49,433 nucleotides of DNA, from contig JAKPJZ010000195.1 of NCBI GenBank assembly GCA_029553955.1, forward strand, positions 1-49,433, in the 5' to 3' direction. Every line of letters starts with the position of its first letter. Positions within the stretch are counted from its first letter, which is position 1. Positions 22,373 through 29,023 of this stretch are shown one piece after another. The DNA comes from Chloroflexota bacterium. GTDB taxonomy: Bacteria > Chloroflexota > Anaerolineae > SpSt-313. The translations under genes were made by a program, and so were the position numbers. The notes below the pieces were generated by a model, which made no database searches, was not told where the DNA came from, and saw nothing but the letters and a program-made list of their open reading frames with translations.

Positions 22373-22443
22373 TCATACCCCGTCCAGATACGTCCAGGTC
22401 GATTGTGCGCCAATGGCAGTACCTTTCAAACAGCGGGCACACC

Positions 22444-22591
22444 GTAGTAACGACTCTGGTCGTCCCGTCTCAAGCGGCCGATCGTGCATGTCTGCGACAC
22501 CGACTGTTGTCATGCGACGCGTCGGACCCGTCGGATAGCGCCGCAATGCCGGCTTGGCATCCATTCTGACGACGACTAGAGTCGCTACTAC
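22444..22591. repeat. GTAGTAACGACTCTGGTCGTC inverted pair
   Basis: Left arm near 22444 and its near-complement GACGACGACTAGAGTCGC-TACTAC ending at 22591 enclose ~100 bp without a gene. Further CGACTAGAGTCGTCACTACG-type pieces at 22892-22913 and GGTGACGATTCTCGTCG at 22975-22991 show this spacer collected several copies. Nothing coding was found between 22225 and 23085. Confidence 0.65.
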
Positions 22592-22683
22592 GGCTGCTGC
22601 CTTGTTCGAAAGGTGTTGGCGCTAGGGGAGCACGCTTCCTGGACGCGTTCGCGTAACGCAGGATCTGACTGGAAGCATTTAGC

Positions 22684-22790
22684 AGTGGCTGACCGCAATG
22701 GTTTTGATGGGCCCCGACGCCCACGAAGCCGCCTGGGGCGGCCATGGGGGGCTAGGCTACGGCCCATCAAAACCATTGCGGTCAGCCACT
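22684..22790. repeat. palindrome with R1 repeat in its loop (30-bp arms)
   Basis: 22684-22713 is exactly complementary to 22761-22790 (arms AGTGGCTGACCGCAATGG, TTTTGATGGGCC). The 47-nt loop is the R1 repeat (minus orientation: GTAGCCTAGCCCCCC, GGCCGCCCC, AGGCGGCTTCGTGGGCGTC). A further TAGCAGTG/CACTGCTT pairing extends the stem past a bulge. This is the only copy where R1 sits inside the hairpin. Confidence 0.85.
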
Positions 22791-23085
22791 GGCACTGCTT
22801 TGTCACTACCGCAAGCAGCGCTCGGCGCCTTTGTAGTGGCGGCTTCAGCCGCTCATCTGGGCTGCAAGATGGCGTTTCGGCGGCAGGCAAACGACTAGAG
22901 TCGTCACTACGAAGGGCCAGTCGCCGCATACTGTGCGCTTGGTGACAAAGTAGTGCTACGAGCAGGGCGGCTCGTGGTGACGATTCTCGTCGTTACCACG
23001 ACACAAGCGTTTCAGGCGCAAGAAGCGGGCCAGCGACTGATCTCGCACAGCACAAACGGAGTCGCCCGGAAAGGCTCTCTTGCAG

Positions 23086-23114
23086 TTGACGGCCCGGAGC
23101 GATGACCATATACT
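23086..23114 (+). promoter_or_regulatory. promoter of the Ntn-hydrolase-like gene
   Basis: TTGACG (23086-23091), a 17-bp spacer, and TATACT (23109-23114), 27 bp before the start codon. Confidence 0.65.
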
Positions 23115-23141
23115 TGAGCCGGCCGGAAATGGAGGCGAGAG

Positions 23142-23783
23142 ATGACGCAGGCAATCTATTGCTGCAACCATGAGGGGTTGGTGGTGGCGAGCGACAGCCT
23201 GGCGCTGCGCGAGCTGGAGGGTGGGCAGGTAGAGCGGCTCACTTCGCGCAAGCTGTTCGCCGTCGGGCCGTATGCGGTGGTGCTGACCGCAGGGGCGCCG
23301 GTTGGGGCCGAGATGGCCACCGAGCTGGCGCAATGGCTGCAGCCGCGCCGGCTGGAAGAGTTTGCGGACCTGCTGGCGCTCAGCCGCGATTTTCTGGCCG
23401 GCGGCTACGCCCGCAGGCTGCGCGACGACCGCAGCGGGCAGAACCGCGCGGCGGGCACCAATCGCCACCTCTACTTTATTGTGGCCGGCTATCGGGGCCA
23501 CAGCTCTTCGCCCTACGATGCGGTCCTGCTCGAAAGCCAAGCCGGCGAGCTGCCGTTCAAGGAATCGCACCTCGGCCGCGTGTTCACCCTGCCGCGCCGC
23601 CTGGTGCAGGAGGGGCATCTCACACGGCAGATTGCCGAAGGCGCGAGCCTGCGCGAGCTGGCCGAAAGCTGCCTCGCCGGCCTCGAGCTCGCCGCCGAGC
23701 GCAACCCCGAGTCGGTTGGCGGCCCGTTCCACATTGCGACGGTGACGGAGCGAGGCGTGACGTGGCTTGAGCAAGGGAACTGA
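23142..23783 (+). CDS. proteasome-like Ntn-hydrolase family protein
   Basis: A 213-residue cytoplasmic protein. The start MTQAIYCCNHEGLVVASDSLA resembles proteasome beta/HslV-type folds, where a short beta strand leads to a G-x-x-A-S/A-D-S motif, followed by KLFAVGPYAVVLTAGAPVGAE. There is no propeptide and no Thr at the expected position right after Met1 other than Thr2, which could become N-terminal if Met is removed. That is inference. The region HLYFIVAGYRG and YDAVLLESQAGELPF also fit the fold. The terminal codons lie in a terminator hairpin shared with the convergent gene. Confidence 0.6.
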   Translation: MTQAIYCCNHEGLVVASDSLALRELEGGQVERLTSRKLFAVGPYAVVLTAGAPVGAEMATELAQWLQPRRLEEFADLLALSRDFLAGGYARRLRDDRSGQNRAAGTNRHLYFIVAGYRGHSSSPYDAVLLESQAGELPFKESHLGRVFTLPRRLVQEGHLTRQIAEGASLRELAESCLAGLELAAERNPESVGGPFHIATVTERGVTWLEQGN

Positions 23784-23823
23784 GGGAACTGAAGGGAAGG
23801 GAACCCTTTCCCTCAGTTCCCTT
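23773..23823. terminator. bidirectional hairpin containing both stop codons
   Basis: AAGGGAACTGAGGGA (23773-23787) pairs exactly with 23809-23823. The TGA of the plus-strand gene (23781-23783) and that of the minus-strand gene (23815-23813) are at mirror positions, so both proteins end Gly-Asn-stop. Confidence 0.8.
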
Positions 23824-26467
23824 CTTGTTGTGCCTCTGCGACGAGCCGCTGCAGCAGCGCCTCCTCCTCTTCCTCCGAGCTGACGAGGCCGTCGAGGCGG
23901 GCGTCGCGCAGGGCGTCGAGGATGTGGCGGTAGCTGGGCCCGGGCTTGAGGCCCAGCTCGCGCAGGCGGCGGCCGTCGATGGTGGGCCGCACCAGGCGCA
24001 ACTGGCATTGGTAGCGCAGCAGTTGGTCGCGCGCCAGGGGGTCGTCGGCGATGACCCAGCCGGCAAAGAGCGCGCCCTCCGAGAAGGGGCGCAGCAGCGT
24101 TGCCAGTGCGCTGCCGCTCATGTCCTGTGTGAGCTGCGGCAGCAGCCGGTAGAGCTGCGCGGCCTCCTTGAGCAGCCCGGCCTCGTTGCGCGGTACCATC
24201 AACCGGCTGTTGAGCGCGGCCAGCTCTGGCTGGCGCAGGCGCATGGTGAGGATGGCCAGGGCGACCAGCTCGCAGGCCACGTGCCCCGAGGCCACCTCGG
24301 GCCAGGCGGCGCCCACCAGCACCTCGCCCGCGGCGCGGCGCCGGCCCCAGCCGTTGCAGCAGCGGCGCAGCGCCCGCAGCTTTTCGGCCGCCCAGCCGTC
24401 GGCGTGCAGGGCGGGGCTGAGGCGCTGCAGGATGCCCAGGTCGCCCAGCCGTGCCCAGGCGCGCTCGGGCGCCGGCTCGCGCAGGATGGCCAGCAGCTCG
24501 TGGCGCAGCCGGTCGCCGCTCACCCGGTCCAGCAGGTCCAGCGCGCCGCGCAGCAGCTCTTCGGTGCGGTCTTCGAGCTGAAAGCCCAGGCGCACCTCAA
24601 AGCGCACCGCGCGCAGCATGCGCGTCGGGTCCTCCACAAAGCTCAGGCTGTGCAGCACGCGCACCAGCCCCTCGCGCAGGTCGCGCTCGCCGCCGTAATA
24701 GTCGAGCAGCTCGCCATAGCGCGCCCGGTCGAGACAGATGGCCATGGTGTTGATCGTAAAGTCGCGGCGGTAGAGGTCCTGCTTGATCGAGCTGCGTTCC
24801 ACCTGCGGCAGGGCCGTGGGGTGGGCGTAGAACTCGGTGCGCGCGGTGACGAAATCGAGCGAGGCCGGCTGCTCGGCCGGTCGCTCCTCGGGCAGGATCA
24901 GCTTGGCCGTGCCGAAGCGGCCGTGGCTGCGCATCTGCCCGCCCAGGCGCGCGGCGAGGCGGCGGGCCAGGGCGATGGCGTTGCCCTCCACCACCAGGTC
25001 CAGGTCGAGCGTCGGCTGGCCCAAGAGCAGGTCGCGCACAAAGCCGCCCACGACGTAGAGTGAGTAGCCCAGGTCGTTGGCCTCGTCGCGCGCGGCGAGC
25101 AAGAGCTCGAGCAGCGGCGCCGGCAGCGTCTGGCCGAGCAGGTCGGCGATCTGCGCCTGGCGCGAGGGCCGGGGCGGCGCGCTCCAGAGCTTGATGAGGT
25201 CGGTGCGGGTGACGATGCCGAGCACACGCCCGCCGTCGACCACCGGCACCTGGCCCAGCCCGTGCTCCATCATGATGCGCTGCACCTCGGCGATGGGGTC
25301 GTTGGGGCCCACGCTCACCGCACCGGCGCGCATGTAGGCGCGCACCGGCGCCGCGCCCAGGTTGTGGTGCAGGGCACGGTCGATCTCGCTGCGGGTGAGC
25401 ACGCCCACCAGCCGCCCGCCTTCGACCACCGGAAAGCCCTCGTGCCCGTAGCGGCGCATGCGTGCGTTGGCCTCGGCGATGGTCAGGTTGGGCGAGAGGG
25501 TGTGCACGCCGTACGACATGACCTGGGCCACCGTCACCGCTGGCTGTACGTGGATGCGCAGCAGGTCCAGCAGGCGCTCGCGCACGGCGCCGAGCGAGCT
25601 CTCGGGCACCACCGCCGCCGCGGCCTTGGGATGGCCGCCACCGTGCATCTGCCGCAGCAGGGCGCCGACGTCGATGGCGTCGGTCGTGCTGCGGGCAATG
25701 ACCTGGACGTTACGCTCGTACTCGGCCAGCAGGAAGCAGGCGTCGGGGTCGAAGAGGTCCACCAGCTTGTGCGCCAGCGTGGCCAGCTCTTCCACATAGC
25801 GCTCGAGGCGCACGGCGGCGATGACGATGCTGCGCTCCTGCACGCGCAGGAACTCGGCGTCGTTGACCAGGCGCGTGTAGAGCGCCTGTTGCTCGGCGGC
25901 AAGCGGCGTGCGCAGGAAGCGTTCGACGATGGCGAGGTCGGCGCCCTGCGCCAGCAGCCAGGCCGCGGCCTCGAGGTCGCGCGGCGTCGTGCCCTGGTAG
26001 GTCAGCGAGCCGGTGTCTTCATAGATGCCGAGGAGGAGCAGGCTGGCCTCGACGACCGAGAGGCCGACCTCGGCTGTGCGCAGGCGCTCGACGAGCAGGG
26101 TGGTGGTGGCGCCCAACGGCTCGCCCTCGTAGGCGGCCGTCGCCGGTAGCGCCGCCGAGCGTGGGTGATGGTCGATGGCCAGGAGCTGCGTGGCCGCATC
26201 CATGCCGCGCACCGGGCTCGCGCTCTGCGTGTCGACCAGGATGGCCAGCGAGACGTGCCGCTTGGGCAGCGCCCGCGCCTCGACGAAGGGCAGCGCATCG
26301 CCGTAGAGGCTGAGGAATTCGCGCACGTTGCGGTTCAGGCGCGCGGGCACCACCGGCGCAGCCTCGGGGTACAGCTTGGCTGCCGCCAGCAGGCTCGCCA
26401 GGGCGTCGAAATCGGTGTTGTCGTGAGTCAGGATGACCGCCGGACTCAGTTGGCCGCGTTCGCTCAC
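23813..26467 (-). CDS. A-adding tRNA nucleotidyltransferase-type DHH-CBS-polymerase fusion
   Basis: A multi-domain tRNA 3'-end enzyme of 884 residues. Residues ~1-320 are a DHH/DHHA1 phosphoesterase (LTHDNTDFDALASLLAA, LVDTQSAS, AIDHHPRS, and HGGGHPKAAAA). Two CBS domains follow at ~325-440 (VMSYGVHTLSPNLTIAEANA; YMRAGAVSVGPNDPIAEV). The C-terminal part is a class II nucleotidyltransferase (LYVVGGFVRDLLLG, LDLDLVVEG, RRDFTINTMAI, DPTRMLRAVRFEVRLG). This architecture is known for A-adding enzymes in bacteria that split CCA addition between two proteins; no C-adding partner is visible. The start is a GTG with GAGGG eight nt upstream. Confidence 0.9.
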   Translation of the reverse strand: MSERGQLSPAVILTHDNTDFDALASLLAAAKLYPEAAPVVPARLNRNVREFLSLYGDALPFVEARALPKRHVSLAILVDTQSASPVRGMDAATQLLAIDHHPRSAALPATAAYEGEPLGATTTLLVERLRTAEVGLSVVEASLLLLGIYEDTGSLTYQGTTPRDLEAAAWLLAQGADLAIVERFLRTPLAAEQQALYTRLVNDAEFLRVQERSIVIAAVRLERYVEELATLAHKLVDLFDPDACFLLAEYERNVQVIARSTTDAIDVGALLRQMHGGGHPKAAAAVVPESSLGAVRERLLDLLRIHVQPAVTVAQVMSYGVHTLSPNLTIAEANARMRRYGHEGFPVVEGGRLVGVLTRSEIDRALHHNLGAAPVRAYMRAGAVSVGPNDPIAEVQRIMMEHGLGQVPVVDGGRVLGIVTRTDLIKLWSAPPRPSRQAQIADLLGQTLPAPLLELLLAARDEANDLGYSLYVVGGFVRDLLLGQPTLDLDLVVEGNAIALARRLAARLGGQMRSHGRFGTAKLILPEERPAEQPASLDFVTARTEFYAHPTALPQVERSSIKQDLYRRDFTINTMAICLDRARYGELLDYYGGERDLREGLVRVLHSLSFVEDPTRMLRAVRFEVRLGFQLEDRTEELLRGALDLLDRVSGDRLRHELLAILREPAPERAWARLGDLGILQRLSPALHADGWAAEKLRALRRCCNGWGRRRAAGEVLVGAAWPEVASGHVACELVALAILTMRLRQPELAALNSRLMVPRNEAGLLKEAAQLYRLLPQLTQDMSGSALATLLRPFSEGALFAGWVIADDPLARDQLLRYQCQLRLVRPTIDGRRLRELGLKPGPSYRHILDALRDARLDGLVSSEEEEEALLQRLVAEAQQEGN

Positions 26468-26501
26468 TCCATCGGCCCTCGTGTCTCGTGCTATCGTGCG
26501 C

Positions 26502-26777
26502 TGTCATTGCGAGTATCCCATGCCGCCGTGTGGCATGTGCAAGCACAGAAACCACTGCTGTCATTGCGAGGAGGCCGCAGCCGACGAAGCAGTCTCCATG
26601 TCCGACGTGGAGTTGCATCGCTCCGCTCGCAACCTGGGGCTGCTGCGCTGCGCTTGCAGCTATGAGACTGCTTCGTCGGCGGTCCGTGCCCCGCACGAAC
26701 CGCCTCCTCGCAATGACAGGCCAAGGTTCTGTGCCTGGCCCAGGGTTCGCCGAACCCTGGGATACTCGCAATGACAG
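26502..26777. repeat. extended GTCATTGCGAG composite repeat
   Basis: An array of four boundary motifs: TGTCATTGCGAGTATCCCAT (inverted unit 2), TGTCATTGCGAGGAGGCCGC (unit 1), CTCGCAATGACAG, then GGTTCTGTGCCTGGCCC ... ATACTCGCAATGACAG. Unit 1 carries an extra interior segment (TTGCATCGCTCCGCTCGCAA). It would be transcribed as a ~350-nt structured leader of the tRNA nucleotidyltransferase gene. Confidence 0.85.
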
Positions 26778-26793
26778 GGACGTGTCGCTGCAA

Positions 26794-26822
26794 TTGACAG
26801 ATATACCCGTCCGGATTATACC
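26794..26822. promoter_or_regulatory. overlapping divergent promoters
   Basis: Plus strand: TTGACA (26794-26799), a 17-bp spacer, and TATACC (26817-26822), toward the first barrel gene. Minus strand: an extended -10 TGGTATAAT with the hexamer at 26820-26815, toward the tRNA nucleotidyltransferase gene, with no clear -35. The two -10 boxes overlap, so they may compete. Confidence 0.55.
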
Positions 26823-26901
26823 ATATCTGCGTCTGTTTGGGTAGGACGGCAGGGTCGGCAACCGGGTCGAGCGCTCCGTTCGCCCGGTGCGGACCCTTTT
26901 C

Positions 26902-26978
26902 AGGGGTTTGGCAGGTGGCTCGGCGTCGGCGGCTGCCCGCGGGCCAGCCGCCGACGCCGAGCCACCTGCCAAACCCCT
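26902..26978. repeat. long palindrome D before the first barrel gene
   Basis: AGGGGTTTGGCAGGTGGCTC, GGCGTCGGCGGCTG pairs with its complement ending CCAAACCCCT; ~34 bp arms around a short centre (CCCGCGGG). It ends 25 bp before the next start codon. Left flank GGGTCGGCAACCGGGTCGAG, TTCGCCCGGTGCGGACCC resembles the flank of the palindrome at 37871. Confidence 0.85.
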
Positions 26979-27003
26979 TGCCCAATGCTCTCGAAAGGCA
27001 GCC

Positions 27004-27540
27004 ATGATGAAGAGAGGTGAGAGGACCCGGCTGCTACTGGCCTTGCTGCTGGGGCTGCTGCCGCTGGCGGCGCTGGGCGCGGGGCTCTATCTGCTGGTGG
27101 AGGGCTGGCGCGAGAGCGCGCCGCTGCCCCAGCCGACGGCGCAGGCCGCGCGCAGCACCTGGCACGAGTGGGACCGCGGGCTGGCCACCTGGTACGACGG
27201 GCCGACCGACACCATGCGCAACGGCGAAAAGCTCGACCTGGCCGGTTTGACCTGCGCCGTCGATGCCTCCGTCTGGGCCGACCTGCAGGGCAAGACGGTG
27301 CGCCTGCGCCGCCAGGGCCGGCGCGATGACCCGGGCATACTCCTGCGCGTGACCGACTCTGGCTACCTGCGCTCGGCCGGCCGCTTTGTGTGGGATCCGC
27401 TGGGTCGCCGCTACATCCCCTCGATCTTGCCCGGCTACGGCCAGTACGTGGTGGTCGACATCCCTCGCGAGACCCACGCGCGCCTGTTCGCTGGCCACAC
27501 GACATCGGTGGTGCTGGAGGTTGAGGACGAGGGGAACTAG
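27004..27540 (+). CDS. membrane-anchored double-psi beta-barrel (RlpA-like) protein 1
   Basis: A 178-residue exported protein. A basic start (MMKRGERTR) and one hydrophobic segment (LLLALLLGLLPLAALGAGLYLLV) anchor it. The barrel reads LATWYDGPTDTMRNGEKLDL, LTCAVDASVWADLQGKTVRL and ILLRVTDSG, the pattern of RlpA/expansin-type barrels (WY, NGE, T-C-A, VxVxDxG). RlpA proteins are septal peptidoglycan-binding or lytic proteins; no SPOR domain is present here and the catalytic Asp equivalent would be in RVTDSG. A paralogue follows 26 bp later. It ends EGN-stop. Confidence 0.75.
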   Translation: MMKRGERTRLLLALLLGLLPLAALGAGLYLLVEGWRESAPLPQPTAQAARSTWHEWDRGLATWYDGPTDTMRNGEKLDLAGLTCAVDASVWADLQGKTVRLRRQGRRDDPGILLRVTDSGYLRSAGRFVWDPLGRRYIPSILPGYGQYVVVDIPRETHARLFAGHTTSVVLEVEDEGN

Positions 27541-27566
27541 AAGAGAGATGCCTTCTGAAGGCGCGT

Positions 27567-28265
27567 GTGAACCTGTTTCTGGTGGTTGTCATGTCTCTCG
27601 TGGGCCTGCTGCCGATCGTTCTTCTCAGGGATCACGTGCTGCCTTTGGGCTCTGCGCCTGCGCCGACGGCGCTCACATCGTGGGTCACTGCGACCCCTCT
27701 GCCGCCCTTCATCCCGACCCTGAGGCCCTCGCCCAGCCCGACCATGACGCCGACCGATGCGCCCACAGCCACACCCACAGCGACGGCCATGCCCAGCAGC
27801 ACGCCCACCTCCCTGCCGGCGGCCACCCCAGCACCCAGCCCCACCGAGGCGCCCGTGGCCACGGCAAGCGCGGCAGCGCCGCCCGGCACCTGGGTGGAAT
27901 GGGCCCATGGCGTCGCCACCTGGTATGACGGCGCCGGCGCGCCGATGCGCAATGGCGAGCCGCTGGACCTCGATGGCCTGACTTGCGCCGTCGACGCCGC
28001 GGCGTGGGCGGAGCTCAACGGCAAGCAGGTGCGCATCCGCCTGCAAGGCGGCGGCGACGAGGGCGTCGTCCTTCGCGTCACCGACACCGGCAACCTCACC
28101 GCCGCCGGCTGCTACTCCGTGGACCCCGCCACGTACCGCGTCACACAGTATGCGGGGTCGGGCGAGTGCCAGCACATCGTCGTCGACCTCCCGCGCGGGA
28201 CGTTTCAGACCTACCTGGGAAGCGGCATGGCGGCAGTGGTGGTGGAGGTTCAGGTCGGCGACTGA
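27567..28265 (+). CDS. membrane-anchored double-psi beta-barrel (RlpA-like) protein 2
   Basis: A 232-residue paralogue of the preceding gene. A signal/anchor (LFLVVVMSLVGLLPIVLL) is followed by a Pro-Thr-Ala-rich linker of ~75 residues (TMTPTDAPTATPTATAMPSS), probably spanning the wall, then the same barrel: VATWYDGAGAPMRNGEPLDL, LTCAVDAAAWAELNGKQVRI, VVLRVTDTGNL. It differs by the linker and by Cys residues near the end (AAGCYSVD, GSGECQHIVV). The start is a GTG; the annotated pair arose by tandem duplication. Confidence 0.75.
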   Translation: MNLFLVVVMSLVGLLPIVLLRDHVLPLGSAPAPTALTSWVTATPLPPFIPTLRPSPSPTMTPTDAPTATPTATAMPSSTPTSLPAATPAPSPTEAPVATASAAAPPGTWVEWAHGVATWYDGAGAPMRNGEPLDLDGLTCAVDAAAWAELNGKQVRIRLQGGGDEGVVLRVTDTGNLTAAGCYSVDPATYRVTQYAGSGECQHIVVDLPRGTFQTYLGSGMAAVVVEVQVGD

Positions 28266-28270
28266 AAGAC

Positions 28271-28412
28271 GAGGGCGCGAAAGGCGCGAAAGGTCGCGAA
28301 AGACCGCGAAAAGGGTGCTGCGCCAGTTGTCAGCCATACGGCATTGTGTACTGGGTCCGATGGCCTCGTTTTCGTGCCCCTTTCGCGTCCCTTTCGTCCC
28401 TTTCGCGCCCTC
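28271..28412. repeat. GAGGGCGCGAAAGG inverted repeat
   Basis: GAGGGCGCGAAAG at the left is mirrored by CTTTCGCGCCCTC at the right, with further GCGCGAAAGG/CCTTTCGTCC units. It fills the spacer before the sigma-factor promoter. Confidence 0.75.
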
Positions 28413-28416
28413 CTCA

Positions 28417-28445
28417 TGTTACATTCTCCCCCTCTCGTGCGTCTA
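28417..28445 (+). promoter_or_regulatory. candidate ECF-type autoregulated promoter
   Basis: TGTTACA (28417-28423), 16 bp, CGTCTA (28440-28445). The -10 CGTC core is typical of ECF sigma promoters; an AAC-like -35 is only partly matched. Autoregulation is inferred. Confidence 0.45.
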
Positions 28446-28474
28446 GTATGTAGAGAGGGGGGTGCTGCCTGGCC

Positions 28475-29023
28475 ATGGAGTGCTGGATGACCCTATCCGA
28501 ACGGCTACGGCGCGGCGACGTGGGTGCCTTCGCCGCCATCTATGACGAGTACCATCAGCGCATCTGCCGCTACCTCTATTCACTGGTCAGAGACGGCGGC
28601 CTGGCCGAGGACCTGGCGCAGCAGACCTTTGTCAAGGCCTACAAGGCCCTGGCGGGGGGCGAGCCGCCGGAGAACCTCAACGCCTGGCTCTACACCATCG
28701 CTACACGCACCGCGCTCTCGGCGCTGCGCCGGCGGCGGCTGATCGCCTGGCTGCCCCTGAGCCTGGGCGATGTGGCGCGCAGCAGCCTGGCCCGCGAGCA
28801 GGAGATACGCCTGGGCGAGCGCGAGCACGTGGCCCAGGCGCTGGTGCGGCTGTCAAAGGCCGACGCCGCCTGCCTGCTGCTGCGCTTCCAGCAGGGCCTC
28901 TCCTACGAGGAACTGGCCGGCGTCTTGGGCAGCTCGGTGCCGGCAGCCAGGATGCGCCTCTCGCGCACCCGGGCGGCCTTCCGCGAAGCCTACCTCCAAA
29001 TCGGTCAGGAGGCGAGCCGATGA
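28475..29023 (+). CDS. ECF-family RNA polymerase sigma factor
   Basis: Sigma-70 family regulator of 182 residues. Region 2 reads GAFAAIYDEYHQRICRYLY and LAEDLAQQTFVKAYKAL, then LNAWLYTIATRTALSALRRRR. Region 4 has LLLRFQQGLSYEELAGVLGS and AARMRLSRTRAAFREAY. An ATG four codons later (28487), preceded by GGAG, is the likelier translation start. It overlaps the next gene by ATGA, the standard sigma/anti-sigma arrangement. Confidence 0.92.
   Translation: MECWMTLSERLRRGDVGAFAAIYDEYHQRICRYLYSLVRDGGLAEDLAQQTFVKAYKALAGGEPPENLNAWLYTIATRTALSALRRRRLIAWLPLSLGDVARSSLAREQEIRLGEREHVAQALVRLSKADAACLLLRFQQGLSYEELAGVLGSSVPAARMRLSRTRAAFREAYLQIGQEASR

Noticed and set aside
22225..23085. A small gene or tRNA in the 860-bp spacer upstream of the Ntn-hydrolase-like gene
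   Set aside because: Frames there translate only inverted repeats; no tRNA T-loop (GTTCGAATC) with cloverleaf arms was found.
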